Below, piece after piece: positions 8,266 to 15,896 of a stretch of 64,000 nucleotides of DNA. The position numbers and the translations under genes are program-made. Position 1 is the stretch's first letter. Every line of letters starts with the position of its first letter. This DNA comes from Dyella sp. BiH032 (GTDB lineage Bacteria; Pseudomonadota; Gammaproteobacteria; Xanthomonadales; Rhodanobacteraceae), in the NCBI RefSeq assembly GCF_031954525.1, contig NZ_CP134867.1, positions 1,364,001 to 1,428,000 of the forward strand, given 5' to 3'. Below the pieces are notes generated by a model that saw nothing but the letters and a program-made list of their open reading frames with translations, was not told where the DNA came from and did no database searches.

Positions 8266-10866
8266 TCAGCCGGCCTTGTCGCCGGCCTTGTGCGCGATCC
8301 ACGCGCCGACCACCGCGGAGACGTACGGGATGGACTGCGCCGCCAGGATGAACATCCACAGCGTGCTTTCCACGTACTGCGTGCCGTAGCCCTTGGCCAT
8401 GCCGACCACGCACAGCAGCAGCGCGATCGCCATCAGCATCTCCTCGCGCACCGGCGCGAAGGCGGCGAAGTTGCTGCCGCCGAGGCGCCGGCTCTTGGCC
8501 GTCACCACGAAAGACGTCTTCTCGCGGGTCAGGCCGTGCAGGATGCCGCGCGCGATCGCGTGCGACAGGCCCATGCTGGCGAGCGAGGCCATCAGTGTGT
8601 CGTACCAGCCGCAGGGAACGCGGGCGCGGTACAGCACGATGCCGAAGATCGCCTTGGCGAAGAAGAACCCGATCACCGGAATCAGGAACAGCTGCATCGG
8701 CAAGGTGAAGAGATTCGGCGCGGCCACCATGCCGGCGGTCCAGAAGATCGCCATCAGCGTGAAGATCAGGTGCAGCGCATCGGCGAACCAGCTGAACCAG
8801 CCCGTGAGGAAGTGGAAGCGCTGGCCGGCGGAGAGCGGACCCTTGCGCGTCATCCAGTCCCAACGGCCCTTCAGGATCTGCATGGCGCCGAACGCCCAGC
8901 GATAGCGCTGGCTCTTGTACGCCTTGAAGTCTGCCGGGGTCAGGCCCTTGCCCATCAGCTCGTCGACGTAGACCAGCTCGTAGCCGGCGTGCATCAGGCG
9001 CAGGCCGAGCTCGGCGTCCTCGCAGATGGTCCACTCGGACCAGCCGCCGGTGCCCTCCAGGGCCGAGCGGCGCACCATGGTCATGGTGCCGTGCTGGATG
9101 ATCGCGTTGCGCTCGTTGCGGTGGTGCATGCCGATGCGGAAGAAGCCGTCGTATTCCCACGCGGTCATGCGGCGGAAACGGTTGTGCTCGAAATCGCGGT
9201 GCGCCTGCGGGCACTGCACCACGGCCACCTTCGGGTCGTGGAAATGGCCGGTAAGTGTGGCCAGCCAGTCCGGACGCACCACGTAGTCGGCATCGATCAC
9301 CGCCACCACGTCGGCGCGCGGGTCGGTTTCCTGCAGGCCGAAGTTCAGGGCGCCGGCCTTGAAACCAGGCCAGGGTTCCAGATGGAAGAAGCGGAAGCGG
9401 TGGCCGAGCTTCTCGCAGTACTCCTGCACGGGCTTCCAGATGGCCGGGTCCTTAGTGTTGTTGTCGATCACCAGGACTTCATAGTTCTCGTAGTCCAGCT
9501 CGGCCAGCGAATCGAGCGTGACGATCACCATCTCCGGCGGCTCGTTGTAGCAAGCCAGATGGATGGACACGAACGGCTGCTTGGCCGGCGGGTCGGGGCG
9601 CAGCATGCCGGCATGGCGCACCCACGAGCGGCGCCACAGCACCTCGGTGAATTCGAAGCCATTGATCAGCAGGATGGCCAGGATGGCGATCTGCGCCGGG
9701 AACAGCAGGACCAGCATGGTCCAGTCAATCCAACTCAGGTAGAAGTTGAAGGGCAGGGTGGCGGACCAGACCACCAGGCCGCAGGCCAACTGGATCAGCG
9801 CCGCGAAGAAGAACCGGCCCATCAGCTTGAAGCGGGTGAAGCGGCGGGCGAACCAGATCATCGGCAGCAGCGCCAGCAAGCTGGCGGCCAGCGCCTTCCA
9901 CGGCCAGCCGGTGTCCTCGGTCACCGGGCCGGTGAACGGGAACTTGGACTGGCGGTCGGCATTGAACATGCCCCAGTACGCTTCCGTGCGGCCGGCCAGC
10001 TTCTCCTTCCACGGCTGGTCGAAGGCTTCCATCACGTAGTAGTCGATGTGGCCCTTCTTGGCCATGTTGAACCACTGGCGCAGGAAGATGGCCTCGTCGG
10101 ACACCGACGGCTGCGCGTACTTGAAGCGATCGCCATTGGACGGCCAGCCGATCTCGCCGATCACGATGTGCTTGTTCGGGAACATCTGCTGCAGCGCGCG
10201 GTAGCTGTTCAGCGCGTCCTTGACCGCGTCGGCGCGCGGGATGCCGTTCCAGTACGGGAACAAGTGGACGGTGATGAAGTCCACATGGTCGGCCAGCTCG
10301 GGGTACCTCGCCCAGATGTGCCAGGGCTCGGCGATGGAGACCGGCTGCTTGAGCGCGGCGCGTGCGCGGTCGGCGTAGGCCATCAGCTGTTCGGGCGTGA
10401 CGTCGCCGCGGAACAGCACCTCGTTGCCCACGATCACGCGGGTGATGGCGTTGGGGTAGCGGCGGGCCTGGGCGATCAGCGCCTCCAGCTCCAGCTCGTT
10501 GTTGTCCAGGCGGCGGTCGATCCAGGCGCCGGCCAGCACGTCCAGGCCATCGCGCTCGGCCAGGCGGTAGACCTGGGGATTCTGCAGGGTGGAATAGGTG
10601 CGGATGCGGGAGGTGTAGCGGCTGAGCAGCTTCAGATCGCTCTCGATCTCCTCCTCGCTGGGGAAGTCGTTCTTCAGCGGGTTCTGGTAGCGCTGGAAGG
10701 CGGAAAGGGCAAAGCCGCCGATGGGGCCTTTCCAGTCTTCGGGGCCGTGCGGGAGATTGCTCCACCACCACAGGCCAATGTTCATGGCCGCCACGATCAG
10801 CGCCAGCAGAATGGCTGAAAGCAACGGGTGCCGGCTGGTATGGGTGGCTGCGGCAGTGGCGCTCAA
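8266..10866 (-). CDS. ndvB: NdvB-type bifunctional GH17-GT2 beta-glucan synthase
   Basis: This 866-residue membrane protein fuses two enzymes. After one N-terminal membrane helix comes a GH17 domain (about residues 45-300). Its likely acid/base is Glu149 in VIVGNEVL, and its nucleophile is Glu238 in VIGEIGWPS. Several membrane helices (330-410) lead to a GT2 processive glycosyltransferase (about 430-700) with DAD (525-527), the ED of TICEDAE (616-617) and QRYRW (653-657). A C-terminal membrane bundle closes the protein. Pseudomonas NdvB has this domain order and makes cyclic beta-1,3-linked periplasmic glucans, the GH17 domain acting as a transglycosylase. By inference this enzyme uses UDP-glucose at the inner membrane and remodels or cyclises the glucan on the periplasmic side. 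The start is a TTG and is uncertain. The product linkage cannot be told from sequence. Confidence 0.85.
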   Translation of the reverse strand: MSATAAATHTSRHPLLSAILLALIVAAMNIGLWWWSNLPHGPEDWKGPIGGFALSAFQRYQNPLKNDFPSEEEIESDLKLLSRYTSRIRTYSTLQNPQVYRLAERDGLDVLAGAWIDRRLDNNELELEALIAQARRYPNAITRVIVGNEVLFRGDVTPEQLMAYADRARAALKQPVSIAEPWHIWARYPELADHVDFITVHLFPYWNGIPRADAVKDALNSYRALQQMFPNKHIVIGEIGWPSNGDRFKYAQPSVSDEAIFLRQWFNMAKKGHIDYYVMEAFDQPWKEKLAGRTEAYWGMFNADRQSKFPFTGPVTEDTGWPWKALAASLLALLPMIWFARRFTRFKLMGRFFFAALIQLACGLVVWSATLPFNFYLSWIDWTMLVLLFPAQIAILAILLINGFEFTEVLWRRSWVRHAGMLRPDPPAKQPFVSIHLACYNEPPEMVIVTLDSLAELDYENYEVLVIDNNTKDPAIWKPVQEYCEKLGHRFRFFHLEPWPGFKAGALNFGLQETDPRADVVAVIDADYVVRPDWLATLTGHFHDPKVAVVQCPQAHRDFEHNRFRRMTAWEYDGFFRIGMHHRNERNAIIQHGTMTMVRRSALEGTGGWSEWTICEDAELGLRLMHAGYELVYVDELMGKGLTPADFKAYKSQRYRWAFGAMQILKGRWDWMTRKGPLSAGQRFHFLTGWFSWFADALHLIFTLMAIFWTAGMVAAPNLFTLPMQLFLIPVIGFFFAKAIFGIVLYRARVPCGWYDTLMASLASMGLSHAIARGILHGLTREKTSFVVTAKSRRLGGSNFAAFAPVREEMLMAIALLLCVVGMAKGYGTQYVESTLWMFILAAQSIPYVSAVVGAWIAHKAGDKAG

Positions 10867-10983
10867 GAACGATCCCCGTGGTTGCCTCTCACACGAGGCG
10901 CTAAAGCCTGGGGAGCTTACCGAGCCCGGGCGGCAGGCTCAATAAAGGTTTGCCCCAGGTGGTCAGCGCGAGGTCAGGGGCCT

Positions 10984-11014
10984 CCAACCCTCTCCCCGCC
11001 GGGGAGAGGGTTGG
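10984..11014. repeat. Perfect palindrome, 14-bp arms (CCCTCTCCCC type)
   Basis: Arms CCAACCCTCTCCCC and its exact complement flank a 3-base loop. Palindromes of this CCCTCTCCCC type are common dispersed intergenic repeats in Xanthomonadales and other GC-rich proteobacteria. It lies upstream of the glucan synthase gene and far from any stop codon of that strand, so it is more likely a repeat unit than a terminator. Confidence 0.7.
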
Positions 11015-11124
11015 AGCGAGGGGGCGGAGCCTGGAAGCGGGAGCGGTCAGCGGGACGCATCGTCCCTCTTTCTCGGCGAGCCCCGGCCGTCATCTCCAGT
11101 GACCGAAGGAATCCTGGGCGATCA

Positions 11125-11152
11125 GCATCTTCTCCCCGAGGGGAGAAGATGC
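11125..11152. repeat. Perfect palindrome, 13-bp arms, just downstream of dps
   Basis: Arms GCATCTTCTCCCC and its exact complement flank a 2-base loop. The core CTCCCC/GGGGAG is shared with the palindrome at 10984. It sits 12 bases past the dps stop codon, so it could stabilise or end the dps transcript, although no T run follows. Confidence 0.7.
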
Positions 11153-11164
11153 TTCACATCCGGC

Positions 11165-11632
11165 TTACTTCAACAGCGAACGCAGCATCCAGGCGGTCTT
11201 CTCGTGCTCCTTCAGGCGCCCGGTGACCATATCGGCGGTGCCCTCGTCGCCGGCCGCGTCGGCGGCCTTGATGGTCTCGCGGGCGGTATGGGCGGCAATC
11301 TCGTGGCCTTCGACCAGTTGCGACACCATATCTTTCCAGTCCGGCACGCCGGCTTCTTCCTTGATGGTGGTGAGCTTGCCGAACTGGCTGTACGAACCCG
11401 GCGCGAACACGTCCAGGGTGCGGATGCGCTCGGCGACCTCGTCGGCGGCCAGCCACAGCTCGTTGTACTGGGTCTCGAACATGGCGTGCAGGCTGTTGAA
11501 CTGCGGACCGGTGACGTTCCAGTGGAAGCTGTGGGTCTTCAGGTAGAGGGAGTAGGTGTCGGCCAGCAGCTTGGACAGGTGCCTGGCGATCTGTTCGCGG
11601 TCCTTCTTGGCGATGCCGATGTCGATGGCCAT
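11165..11632 (-). CDS. dps: Dps family DNA-binding ferritin-like protein
   Basis: This 155-residue four-helix protein belongs to the Dps family. The signature [13 protein letters not shown] (about residues 33-45) supplies the ferroxidase His. It is followed by the Asp/Glu-bearing second helix [18 protein letters not shown]. Dps dodecamers oxidise and store iron and bind DNA, protecting it during starvation and peroxide stress. A good AAAGGAG site lies 8 bases before the ATG. There is no lysine-rich N-terminal tail of the E. coli kind (it begins [13 protein letters not shown]), so DNA binding may be weaker or use other surfaces. It is a single-gene unit, with hrpA diverging upstream. Confidence 0.93.
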   Translation of the reverse strand: MAIDIGIAKKDREQIARHLSKLLADTYSLYLKTHSFHWNVTGPQFNSLHAMFETQYNELWLAADEVAERIRTLDVFAPGSYSQFGKLTTIKEEAGVPDWKDMVSQLVEGHEIAAHTARETIKAADAAGDEGTADMVTGRLKEHEKTAWMLRSLLK

Positions 11633-11777
11633 GGAATGTGCTCCTTTACCCGTGTGTGGAAAAACCTGCCGCGAGCTTAGCCGGGCCGTACGTTAGGAAG
11701 AAATGAAACCTTCTGATGTGTTCCATAGCCGCGGGCTATCGGGTATGGCCCCCACATTCGTTAGAATGTGCGGCCCG

Positions 11778-14700
11778 ATGAGCGACACGCCTGCCCCCCG
11801 TCCCCCTTCGCCCGATGCCCGCCTGCGCATGCTGCGCCGCGCGATCGATGGAGTGTGCAGCCGCGATGTCGGTCGCCTGCTGGGGCGGTGGCGCGGCCTT
11901 TCGCGCCGGCCCGACGAGGCGAAGCTGGAGGCGCTGGCCGCCGACATCGAGCGTTCCGCCGCGAAGCGCCGCGCCCGCGCGGAAGCGAAGCCGCCGATCC
12001 GGCTGGACGAGTCGCTGCCGATCAGTGGCCGCGCCGAAGAGATCGTGAAGCTGATCCGCCAGCACCAGGTGGTGGTGATCGCCGGCGAGACGGGCTCGGG
12101 CAAGACCACGCAGTTGCCGAAGCTGTGCCTGGCCGCCGGCCGCGGCGAGGCCGGCATGATCGGCTGCACCCAGCCACGCCGGCTGGCCGCGCGCTCCGTG
12201 GCGCGCCGCGTCGCGGAAGAGCTGGGCACCCAGCTGGGCGACCAGGTCGGTTTCCAGGTGCGCTTCAACGACCAGGTCTCCGAGCGCAGCCTGGTGAAGT
12301 TCATGACCGACGGCATCCTGCTCGCCGAGACGCAGGGCGATCCGTGGCTGTCCGCATACGACACGATCATCATCGACGAAGCGCACGAGCGCAGCCTCAA
12401 CATCGATTTCCTGCTCGGCTACCTGAAGCGCCTGGCGGCCAAGCGGCCGGACCTGAAGATCATCGTCACCTCGGCCACCATCGACACCGAGCGCTTCGCC
12501 GCGCATTTCGACGGCGCACCGGTGGTTTCGGTGGAGGGCCGCGCCTATCCGGTGGAGGTGCGCTGGCGCTCGCTGGACGAGCTGGGCGAGCGCCGCGGCG
12601 GGCGCGACATGCAGCAGGGCAGCGCCGAGCACGTCGCGGCCGTGCTGGACGAAATCACCCACGAGGATCCGCGCGGCGACGTGCTGGTGTTCCTCCCCGG
12701 CGAGCGCGAGATCCGCGACGCGCACCTGCTGTTGTCGCGCCGCCAGTATCGCGAGACCGAGATCCTGCCGCTTTACGCGCGCCTTTCCGCCGGCGACCAG
12801 GACCGCGTGTTCAAGCCGGGGCCGAAGCGCCGCGTGGTGCTGGCCACCAATGTGGCCGAGACCTCGCTGACGGTGCCGCGCATCCGCTACGTGATCGATT
12901 CGGGCCAGGCGCGCGTCAAGCGCTACAGCCAGCGCAGCCAGCTCGAACGTCTGCATGTGGAGCCCATCTCCCGCGCCGCCGCAGACCAGCGCAAGGGACG
13001 CTGCGGTCGCGTCGGGCCCGGTACCTGCTATCGCCTCTACGACGAGGCCGATTACGCGAGCCGCGCGGGCTATACCGATCCGGAACTGCTGCGTTCCTCG
13101 CTGGCGAACGTGATCCTGCGCATGCTGTCGCTGCAGCTGGGCGACGTGGACGAGTTCCCGTTCCTGGAGGCGCCCGATCCGCGCGTGGTGGCCGACGGCT
13201 ACCGGCGCCTGGCCGAGATCTCCGCGATCGACGAGCAGCGCCGGCTGACGCCGGTCGGCCGCACGCTGGCAAAGCTGCCGATCGACGTGCAACTCGCGCG
13301 CATGCTGGTGGAGGCGCAGACGCTCGGCAGTCTCCACGAGATGTTGCTGCTGGTGGCCTTCCTCAGCATCCAGGATCCGCGCGAACGCCCCGCGGATGCG
13401 CGGCAGCAGGCGGACGCCGCACACGCGCAGTTCGCGGACCCGCGGTCGGATTTCGCCGGCGTGCTCAACCTGTGGCGCGCGTACGACGGGGCACTCCAGG
13501 AGCTGACGCAATCCAAGCTGCGCGACTGGTGTTCCCGGCACTTTCTCAGCTTCATGCGGATGCGCGAGTGGCGTGAGTTGCACCGGCAGCTGTTGCTGGT
13601 CGCCGAGGAATTGGGGTGGGATCACACTGCTTCCTCGTCTCTCCGGAAAGAGAGCCGGGATGAAGGGCCACGGGGGCCGAAGGGTTCGGCCGTGCCCCAG
13701 GCAAAAAGGCACGCTCCGAACAAGCGTTCCGGCGAGCCCCGGCCCCTCGGCCCGGCCCACTCCCCGGCGGGGAAAGGGCGTGATGGCGAGGGCGATGATC
13801 AGCGCCTCTACGAGGCCATCCACCGCAGCCTGCTCGCCGGCCTTCCCACCCAGGTGGGACACAAGGACGAGAAAGGCATCTATCGAAGCACGCGCGAACG
13901 GCGCTTCCAGGTGTTCCCCGGTTCGGCCCTGGCGAAGACGCCGCCGAACTGGATCTTCGCCGCCCAGATCCTCGATGTCGGCGGCAAGGTGTGGGGCATG
14001 ATGTGCGCACGCGTGGAGCCGGCATGGATCGAGCAGCAGGCAGCGCACCTGCTGAAATCCAGCTGCCGCGACGCGCACTGGTCGCGCAAGCGCGGCACCG
14101 TGGTCGCGTACGAGCAGGTGAGCCTGTTCGGCCTCACTCTGGTAGAGCGCCGCCCGGTCACTTTCCAGCAGCAGGACCCCGCGCTCGCGCATGAGATCTT
14201 CGTCCGCGAGGCGCTGGCGCGCGTGGACATCGATGCGCGCGCCGATTTCGTGCGCGCCAACCAGCGCGTGCTGGAGGATGCCCGCGGCATCGAGGCGAAG
14301 CAGCGACGCGAGGGGCTGATCCGCCACGAGGGCGAGCTGGCCGCTTTCTTCGAGGGCAAGCTGCCGCAGGACATCGCCAGCAGCCGCGCGCTGGATGCCT
14401 GGTACGGCCGCGCGCGCCCCGCCGAGCAGGCCGCGCTGCGCTGGTCGCTGGACGACGTGATGGCCGGTGGCGCGGGGCTGGATCCGAAGGCGTTTCCGGC
14501 GTCGCTCGACCTCGCGCCGCAGCGTTACCGGCTGGAGTATCGCTTCGTCCCTGGCGACGAGGCCGATGGCGTGACCCTGCATCTGCCGCTGGCGATGTTG
14601 AACGCGCTACCCGCCGCCCGCTGCGAATGGCTGGTGCCGGGCCTGCTGGGCGAGAAGGTGGCGGAGCTGATCCGCGGCCTGCCCAAGCCGCTGCGCCGCA

Positions 14701-15830
14701 ATTTCGTGCCGGCCCCGGATTTCGCGCGCGCCTTCGTCGAGGCCGAAGCGCCCCGCGATGAGCCGCTGGCCAAGGCCCTGGCCGGCTTCCTCAAGCGCAC
14801 CACCGGCGTGGACATCGCCGCGGCCGAATTCGATCCGGCCGCGCTGCCGGCGCACTTCCGCATGCGCTTCCGCCTGCACGACGAACAGGGTCGCACGCTG
14901 GCCGCCGGCCGCGACCTGGACGCCTTGCGCGGGCAGTGGGAAGGACAGGCGCGCGAGGCTTTCTCGCGCAAGACGGACCTGGAGCTCGTCCGCGAGGACG
15001 TCACCAGCTGGGACTTCGAGGACATCCCCGCGCAAGTGCGTTCCGAGGGTGGCCTGATGGCGTTCCCGGCGCTGGTCGACCTCGGCGATGCGGTGGCGCT
15101 GCGCGTGTTCGAGCGCAGCGACGAGGCGCGCGAGGCGCATCGCGGCGGCGTGGTGCGCCTGCTGCGCCATGCGCTGGCCGCCGACATGAAGCAGACCCGG
15201 CGCCGGCTGCCGGTCGGCAATCCGCTGGCGCTGAAGTACGCGCCGCTGGGCAGCGTCGACAGCCTGCGGGATGACCTGGCCGAGGGCGGCTTCGCCGACC
15301 TGCTGGGGCGCCACGCGCTGGACGTGCGCACCGCCGGCGCGTTCGAGGCGCTGCGCGCGCAGTGCTCGCGCGAGCTGTTCGCCGCGGCAGTGGAGCGCCT
15401 GAAGCTGGCCGAGCCGATCATCGAGGCACAGGCGGACCTCAAGCCCTGGCTGGAGCCGCCGCTGATCGGCTTCGCCCGCGCCAGCTACGACGATCTGCGG
15501 GAACAGCTGGTCCATCTGCTGGAGCCGGGTTTCCTGCGCGAGTTGGCGACATCGCGGCTGGCGCATTTCCCGCGTTACCTGAAGGCGATGCGCCTGCGTG
15601 CCGAACGCCTGCGGCAGGATCCGGCGAAAGACCAGCAGCGCATGCTGCAGGTGTTGCCGTACTGGCGCGAGTACCTCAAGCACCGGGCGGCCGGCGCTGG
15701 CCCGGCCGCGCTGGCGGAGCTGCGCTGGCTGATCGAGGAGTGGCGCGTCTCGCTGTTCGCCCAGGAACTGAAGACCGCCGAGCCGGTGTCGGCGAAGCGG
15801 CTGGCCCGCGCGCTCGAGGCCTTGGGCTGA
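11778..15830 (+). CDS. hrpA: HrpA, DEAH-box ATP-dependent RNA helicase
   Basis: This 1350-residue helicase carries Walker A GETGSGKT (103-110), DEAH (200-203) and SAT in its first RecA domain. A helicase C domain, HA2 and OB regions and the long HrpA C-terminal domain (DUF3418) follow. HrpA acts on RNA and in bacteria is linked to mRNA processing and rescue of stalled or collided ribosomes. The ATG at 11778 is chosen because the protein then begins directly before the conserved region; an in-frame ATG at 11703 would add 25 residues. A TAGAAT -10-like sequence sits 11 bases before the chosen start. Residues about 618-672 are a Pro/Gly/Arg/Lys-rich insert that E. coli HrpA, as remembered, lacks; the DNA there resembles an intergenic repeat but the frame stays open. 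Confidence 0.95.
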   Translation: MSDTPAPRPPSPDARLRMLRRAIDGVCSRDVGRLLGRWRGLSRRPDEAKLEALAADIERSAAKRRARAEAKPPIRLDESLPISGRAEEIVKLIRQHQVVVIAGETGSGKTTQLPKLCLAAGRGEAGMIGCTQPRRLAARSVARRVAEELGTQLGDQVGFQVRFNDQVSERSLVKFMTDGILLAETQGDPWLSAYDTIIIDEAHERSLNIDFLLGYLKRLAAKRPDLKIIVTSATIDTERFAAHFDGAPVVSVEGRAYPVEVRWRSLDELGERRGGRDMQQGSAEHVAAVLDEITHEDPRGDVLVFLPGEREIRDAHLLLSRRQYRETEILPLYARLSAGDQDRVFKPGPKRRVVLATNVAETSLTVPRIRYVIDSGQARVKRYSQRSQLERLHVEPISRAAADQRKGRCGRVGPGTCYRLYDEADYASRAGYTDPELLRSSLANVILRMLSLQLGDVDEFPFLEAPDPRVVADGYRRLAEISAIDEQRRLTPVGRTLAKLPIDVQLARMLVEAQTLGSLHEMLLLVAFLSIQDPRERPADARQQADAAHAQFADPRSDFAGVLNLWRAYDGALQELTQSKLRDWCSRHFLSFMRMREWRELHRQLLLVAEELGWDHTASSSLRKESRDEGPRGPKGSAVPQAKRHAPNKRSGEPRPLGPAHSPAGKGRDGEGDDQRLYEAIHRSLLAGLPTQVGHKDEKGIYRSTRERRFQVFPGSALAKTPPNWIFAAQILDVGGKVWGMMCARVEPAWIEQQAAHLLKSSCRDAHWSRKRGTVVAYEQVSLFGLTLVERRPVTFQQQDPALAHEIFVREALARVDIDARADFVRANQRVLEDARGIEAKQRREGLIRHEGELAAFFEGKLPQDIASSRALDAWYGRARPAEQAALRWSLDDVMAGGAGLDPKAFPASLDLAPQRYRLEYRFVPGDEADGVTLHLPLAMLNALPAARCEWLVPGLLGEKVAELIRGLPKPLRRNFVPAPDFARAFVEAEAPRDEPLAKALAGFLKRTTGVDIAAAEFDPAALPAHFRMRFRLHDEQGRTLAAGRDLDALRGQWEGQAREAFSRKTDLELVREDVTSWDFEDIPAQVRSEGGLMAFPALVDLGDAVALRVFERSDEAREAHRGGVVRLLRHALAADMKQTRRRLPVGNPLALKYAPLGSVDSLRDDLAEGGFADLLGRHALDVRTAGAFEALRAQCSRELFAAAVERLKLAEPIIEAQADLKPWLEPPLIGFARASYDDLREQLVHLLEPGFLRELATSRLAHFPRYLKAMRLRAERLRQDPAKDQQRMLQVLPYWREYLKHRAAGAGPAALAELRWLIEEWRVSLFAQELKTAEPVSAKRLARALEALG
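13625..13795. repeat. Candidate palindromic repeat inserted in frame inside hrpA
   Basis: This GC-rich stretch interrupts the conserved alignment between the ELGW and YEAIHRSLL blocks of HrpA and adds about 55 low-complexity residues. It contains short inverted repeats (CTCTCCGGAAAGAG; CACTCCCCGGCGGGGA) and the word GGCGAGCCCCGGCC, also found in the intergenic region near 11075. Boundaries are approximate. Origin as a repeat insertion is inference from composition and shared words. Confidence 0.5.
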
Positions 15831-15896
15831 CGTAGCGGCGCCGGCCTGGGCGTCGTGCGGTACTAGAATGCGCAGTAATCCCCAGGGAAAGTTCGC

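Larger units (their letters stand above)
10867..11164. other. Palindrome-rich intergenic region between the glucan synthase and dps
   Basis: About 300 bases with no plausible gene. The region holds two perfect palindromes (listed separately) and a stretch GGCGAGCCCCGGCC near 11075 that recurs inside hrpA near 13731. It contains the promoter region of the glucan synthase, but no clear -35/-10 pair could be singled out. Confidence 0.6.

Noticed and set aside
7900..10818. A 972-codon plus-strand open frame
   Set aside because: Antisense to tamA and the GH17-GT2 gene, with His/Arg/Gln-rich shadow composition and no family resemblance.
11736..14582. A 948-codon minus-strand open frame
   Set aside because: Complementary to hrpA, whose helicase motifs are unmistakable.
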